From: QIJE01 sp048541835
Lineage (GTDB): Bacteria; SZUA-79; Acidulodesulfobacterales; Acidulodesulfobacteraceae
Assembly: GCF_048541835.1 (NCBI RefSeq)
Contig: NZ_JBLEOY010000001.1
Location: 372,001 to 436,000, forward strand
Direction: 5' to 3'
DNA: 64,000 nt
This document shows, one piece after another, positions 62,366 through 64,000 of this stretch. Made by a program: the position numbers and the translations under genes. Positions within the stretch are counted from its first letter, which is position 1. Every line of letters begins with the position of its first letter. Below the pieces are notes generated by a model. That model had not been told where the DNA came from. It saw only the letters and a program-made list of their open reading frames with translations, and did no database searches.

Positions 62366-64000
62366 TTATACCTTAAGAAGCCCTCTGGATTTTTTTTTAC
62401 GGTCGGTTTCGGATGATATTTTTTTTCTCAGACGAATAGATTTCGGAGTAAATTCTACAAGCTCGTCGTCCTCTATAAACTCCATGGCATATTCAATAGT
62501 AAGCCTTACCGGAGTCGTTAACGCTATCATTTCGTCGGAAGCCTTCGACCTCATATTTGTAAGCTGCTTCCTCTTGCACGGATTCACGGAGATATCTCCC
62601 GGCTTAGAATGAATGCCTATTATCATACCTTCGTAAACCTCGTCTTGGGGAGCGATAAAAAGGACACCCCTCTCCTGAAGGTTAAATAAACCATATGAAT
62701 TAGCCGTTCCGCCCCCCATGGACACCATTACTCCATTTTTCCTTGGGGATATGTCAAAGGCATATTCGTCAAATTTATAAAAATTATGGTTCATCGTTCC
62801 GGTACCCTTAGTCATGGTCAAAAATTCATTATGGAACCCCATTATGCTTCGTGATGGAATAATAAATTCGAGATACGTATTATCTTTATCGTCCTTCGTC
62901 ATATCTACCAAATTGCCCTTCATGGAAGAAAGTCTTTCAAGTACGGAGCCGGTGAAATCATTTTTTATGGTAATATATAAAAGTTCATAGGGCTCCATTT
63001 TCTTTCCCCCTATCTCTTTTATTACGCCTTTAGGCTTAGAAATAGCAAATTCAAACCCCTCCCTTCTCATTTTTTCTATCAAAATGGAGAGATGCAGGAG
63101 TCCCCTGCCGTAAACATCGAATACCGTTTCGTCTCCCGTATCCATAACCTTTAGCCCTACGTTGTTAGATACCTCTTTATACAACCGTTCCCTTAGCTGC
63201 CTTGTAGTAACGAGCTTTCCTTCTTTTCCGCAAAAAGGACTTTTATTAACTATAAAATTTATAAGAATGACAGGTTCGTCTATCTTTATTCTCTGCAGCG
63301 GATGATCCGGTTTTCCGTTTACAATATAATCTCCGGCGCTTACCCCCGCGAGCCCTGTCACAAGCGCAATATCGCCTTCGTTAATTTCTTCCGTTTCCAA
63401 TCGCTTAAGCCCGTCGAATAAAAACATCTTGGTGGGCTTTGCTTTAATTAATTCATCCTTGACATTATATAAATACACCTGATCCATTACCCTAAGCTTT
63501 CCCGACTTTACTACGCCTATGGCGGTTGCTCCGAGAAAATCGTCCCGCCCTATGCTTATAACCAAAAATTCGAGATTAGATCCGTTTGAGATGGAGGGGG
63601 GCGGTATGAACTCTATTATAGATTCAAAGAGTGCATTTAACCCGCTTTTATGCCTGTCGTCTTCTTTAATGCTCAAATCTTTTATTGCGTAGCCCTCTTT
63701 TGCAGAGGAATAAATGACCGGAAAATCCAAATCTACGTCCTCTCCTCCAAGTTCAAGAAATAAATCGTAAACCATCTCAAGAACTTCCTCCGGTCTTGCG
63801 CTGGGTCTATCTATCTTATTTATCACGAGCACTATATGTAATTTATATTCGAAACATTTTTTTAAAATAAATCTGGTCTGCGGCATGGGGCCGTCGAGAG
63901 CATCTACAAGAAGCAGCACTCCGTCCACCATAGTTAGAATCCTTTCGACTTCGCTGCCGAAATCTCCGTGCCCCGGAGTATCCACTATATTGATTCTATA
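62366..64000 (-). CDS. typA: GTP-binding ribosome-associated protein TypA/BipA, 5' end missing
   Basis: Partial gene: the frame runs open through the window end, so about 60 N-terminal residues including the P-loop are outside. The visible part starts YRINIVDTPGHGDFGSEVER (the G3 motif), followed by NKIDRPSA (G4) and SSAKEGYA (G5), then translation-factor domains and the BipA-specific C-terminal domain with DISPRKNGVMVSMGGG and HSKPGDISVNPCKRKQLTNMR (about 490-510 of the visible chain). This ribosome-binding GTPase helps assembly and growth under stress or cold. It is not an EF-G or LepA. Confidence 0.96.
   Translation of the reverse strand, partial: YRINIVDTPGHGDFGSEVERILTMVDGVLLLVDALDGPMPQTRFILKKCFEYKLHIVLVINKIDRPSARPEEVLEMVYDLFLELGGEDVDLDFPVIYSSAKEGYAIKDLSIKEDDRHKSGLNALFESIIEFIPPPSISNGSNLEFLVISIGRDDFLGATAIGVVKSGKLRVMDQVYLYNVKDELIKAKPTKMFLFDGLKRLETEEINEGDIALVTGLAGVSAGDYIVNGKPDHPLQRIKIDEPVILINFIVNKSPFCGKEGKLVTTRQLRERLYKEVSNNVGLKVMDTGDETVFDVYGRGLLHLSILIEKMRREGFEFAISKPKGVIKEIGGKKMEPYELLYITIKNDFTGSVLERLSSMKGNLVDMTKDDKDNTYLEFIIPSRSIMGFHNEFLTMTKGTGTMNHNFYKFDEYAFDISPRKNGVMVSMGGGTANSYGLFNLQERGVLFIAPQDEVYEGMIIGIHSKPGDISVNPCKRKQLTNMRSKASDEMIALTTPVRLTIEYAMEFIEDDELVEFTPKSIRLRKKISSETDRKKKSRGLLKV

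Noticed and set aside
62353..62370. 18-nt AT-only palindrome across the typA stop codon as a terminator
   Set aside because: The stem is entirely A-T, would be unstable, and such palindromes are expected by chance in this composition.
63983..63985. GTG as the typA start codon
   Set aside because: The codon is the Val of IVDTPGHGDF inside the G3 motif; the gene continues beyond the window end.
1..64000. CRISPR arrays, tRNA/rRNA genes, insertion sequences, prophage
   Set aside because: I found no spaced direct repeats, cloverleaf-like sequences, transposase or phage genes on reading both strands.

Overview
The window comes from an AT-rich, Gram-negative bacterial chromosome. Evidence for a two-membrane cell is an outer-membrane secretin (PilQ), a BamD-like lipoprotein, Tat and Sec auxiliary systems, RodA/PBP2/MreBCD wall elongation and several lipobox proteins. 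The local gene orders resemble deltaproteobacterial lineages (Desulfobacterota and relatives, possibly the AT-rich acid-environment groups): surE-pcm-rpoS, ihfA next to a MerR gene, cinA/recA/recX/alaS, queA-tgt-yajC-secDF, and a PSP1/MetG/HolB/Tmk block. The taxon is an inference; the window has no rRNA. It is a housekeeping region. I see no tRNA, rRNA, CRISPR array, insertion sequence, phage or defence island.

Layout. Everything from 1 to 29064 is on the minus strand. Reading in the direction of transcription (right to left) it holds: mreB-mreC-mreD, a PpiD-like chaperone, a LarE-like sulfur transferase, suhB, PBP2 and rodA (cell shape); pgpA, cinA, recA, pilT, recX, alaS; two lipoprotein genes (LolB-like, BamD-like); a tightly packed unit infC-rpmI-rplT-ihfA-merR-surE-pcm-rpoS-kinase-GT39-GT2; apt; a monohaem cytochrome c; and nifS-like, nifU, tusA. 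From 29283 strands alternate: yhaM (+); tatD/radical-SAM fusion, PSP1-metG fusion, holB, tmk (-); queA, tgt, yajC, secD, secF, recJ, pilM, pilN, pilO (+); pilP, pilQ, tatC (-); a second tusA (-); a polytopic membrane protein (+); rodZ, a PilF-like lipoprotein, a PfkB kinase and a 54-residue lipoprotein missed by length cut-offs (-); purH, purD, a small DMT transporter, a Sua5-family gene, mtnP, purE (+); rmuC, a pyrK-pyrD fusion, a rimI-like acetyltransferase, a nitrilase-family amidase and the 5'-truncated typA/bipA (-). The only stretch over 300 bases without a long gene (51868-52192) holds the small lipoprotein gene and the purH promoter region.

How the genes work together. Three themes recur: envelope growth and assembly (MreBCD, RodA, PBP2, RodZ, SecDF-YajC, TatC, BamD, lipoprotein handling), type IV pili (PilT, PilMNO, PilPQ, PilF-like) and sulfur handling (NifS-like, NifU, two TusA, LarE-like, MtnP). 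Purine and pyrimidine synthesis (PurH, PurD, PurE, Apt, PyrK-PyrD) and translation (InfC, L20, L35, AlaRS, MetRS, QueA, Tgt, Sua5, BipA) fill most of the rest.

Most notable observations: a cysteine desulfurase homologue with Arg at the expected PLP-lysine position; a LarE homologue with an altered PP-loop; three gene fusions (PSP1-MetG, TatD-radical SAM, PyrK-PyrD); infC apparently starting at AUA; a probable leaderless transcript for a membrane protein with two ExxE motifs; a pil cluster split into convergent halves; and inverted repeats with a shared half-site at the nifS and purH promoter regions.
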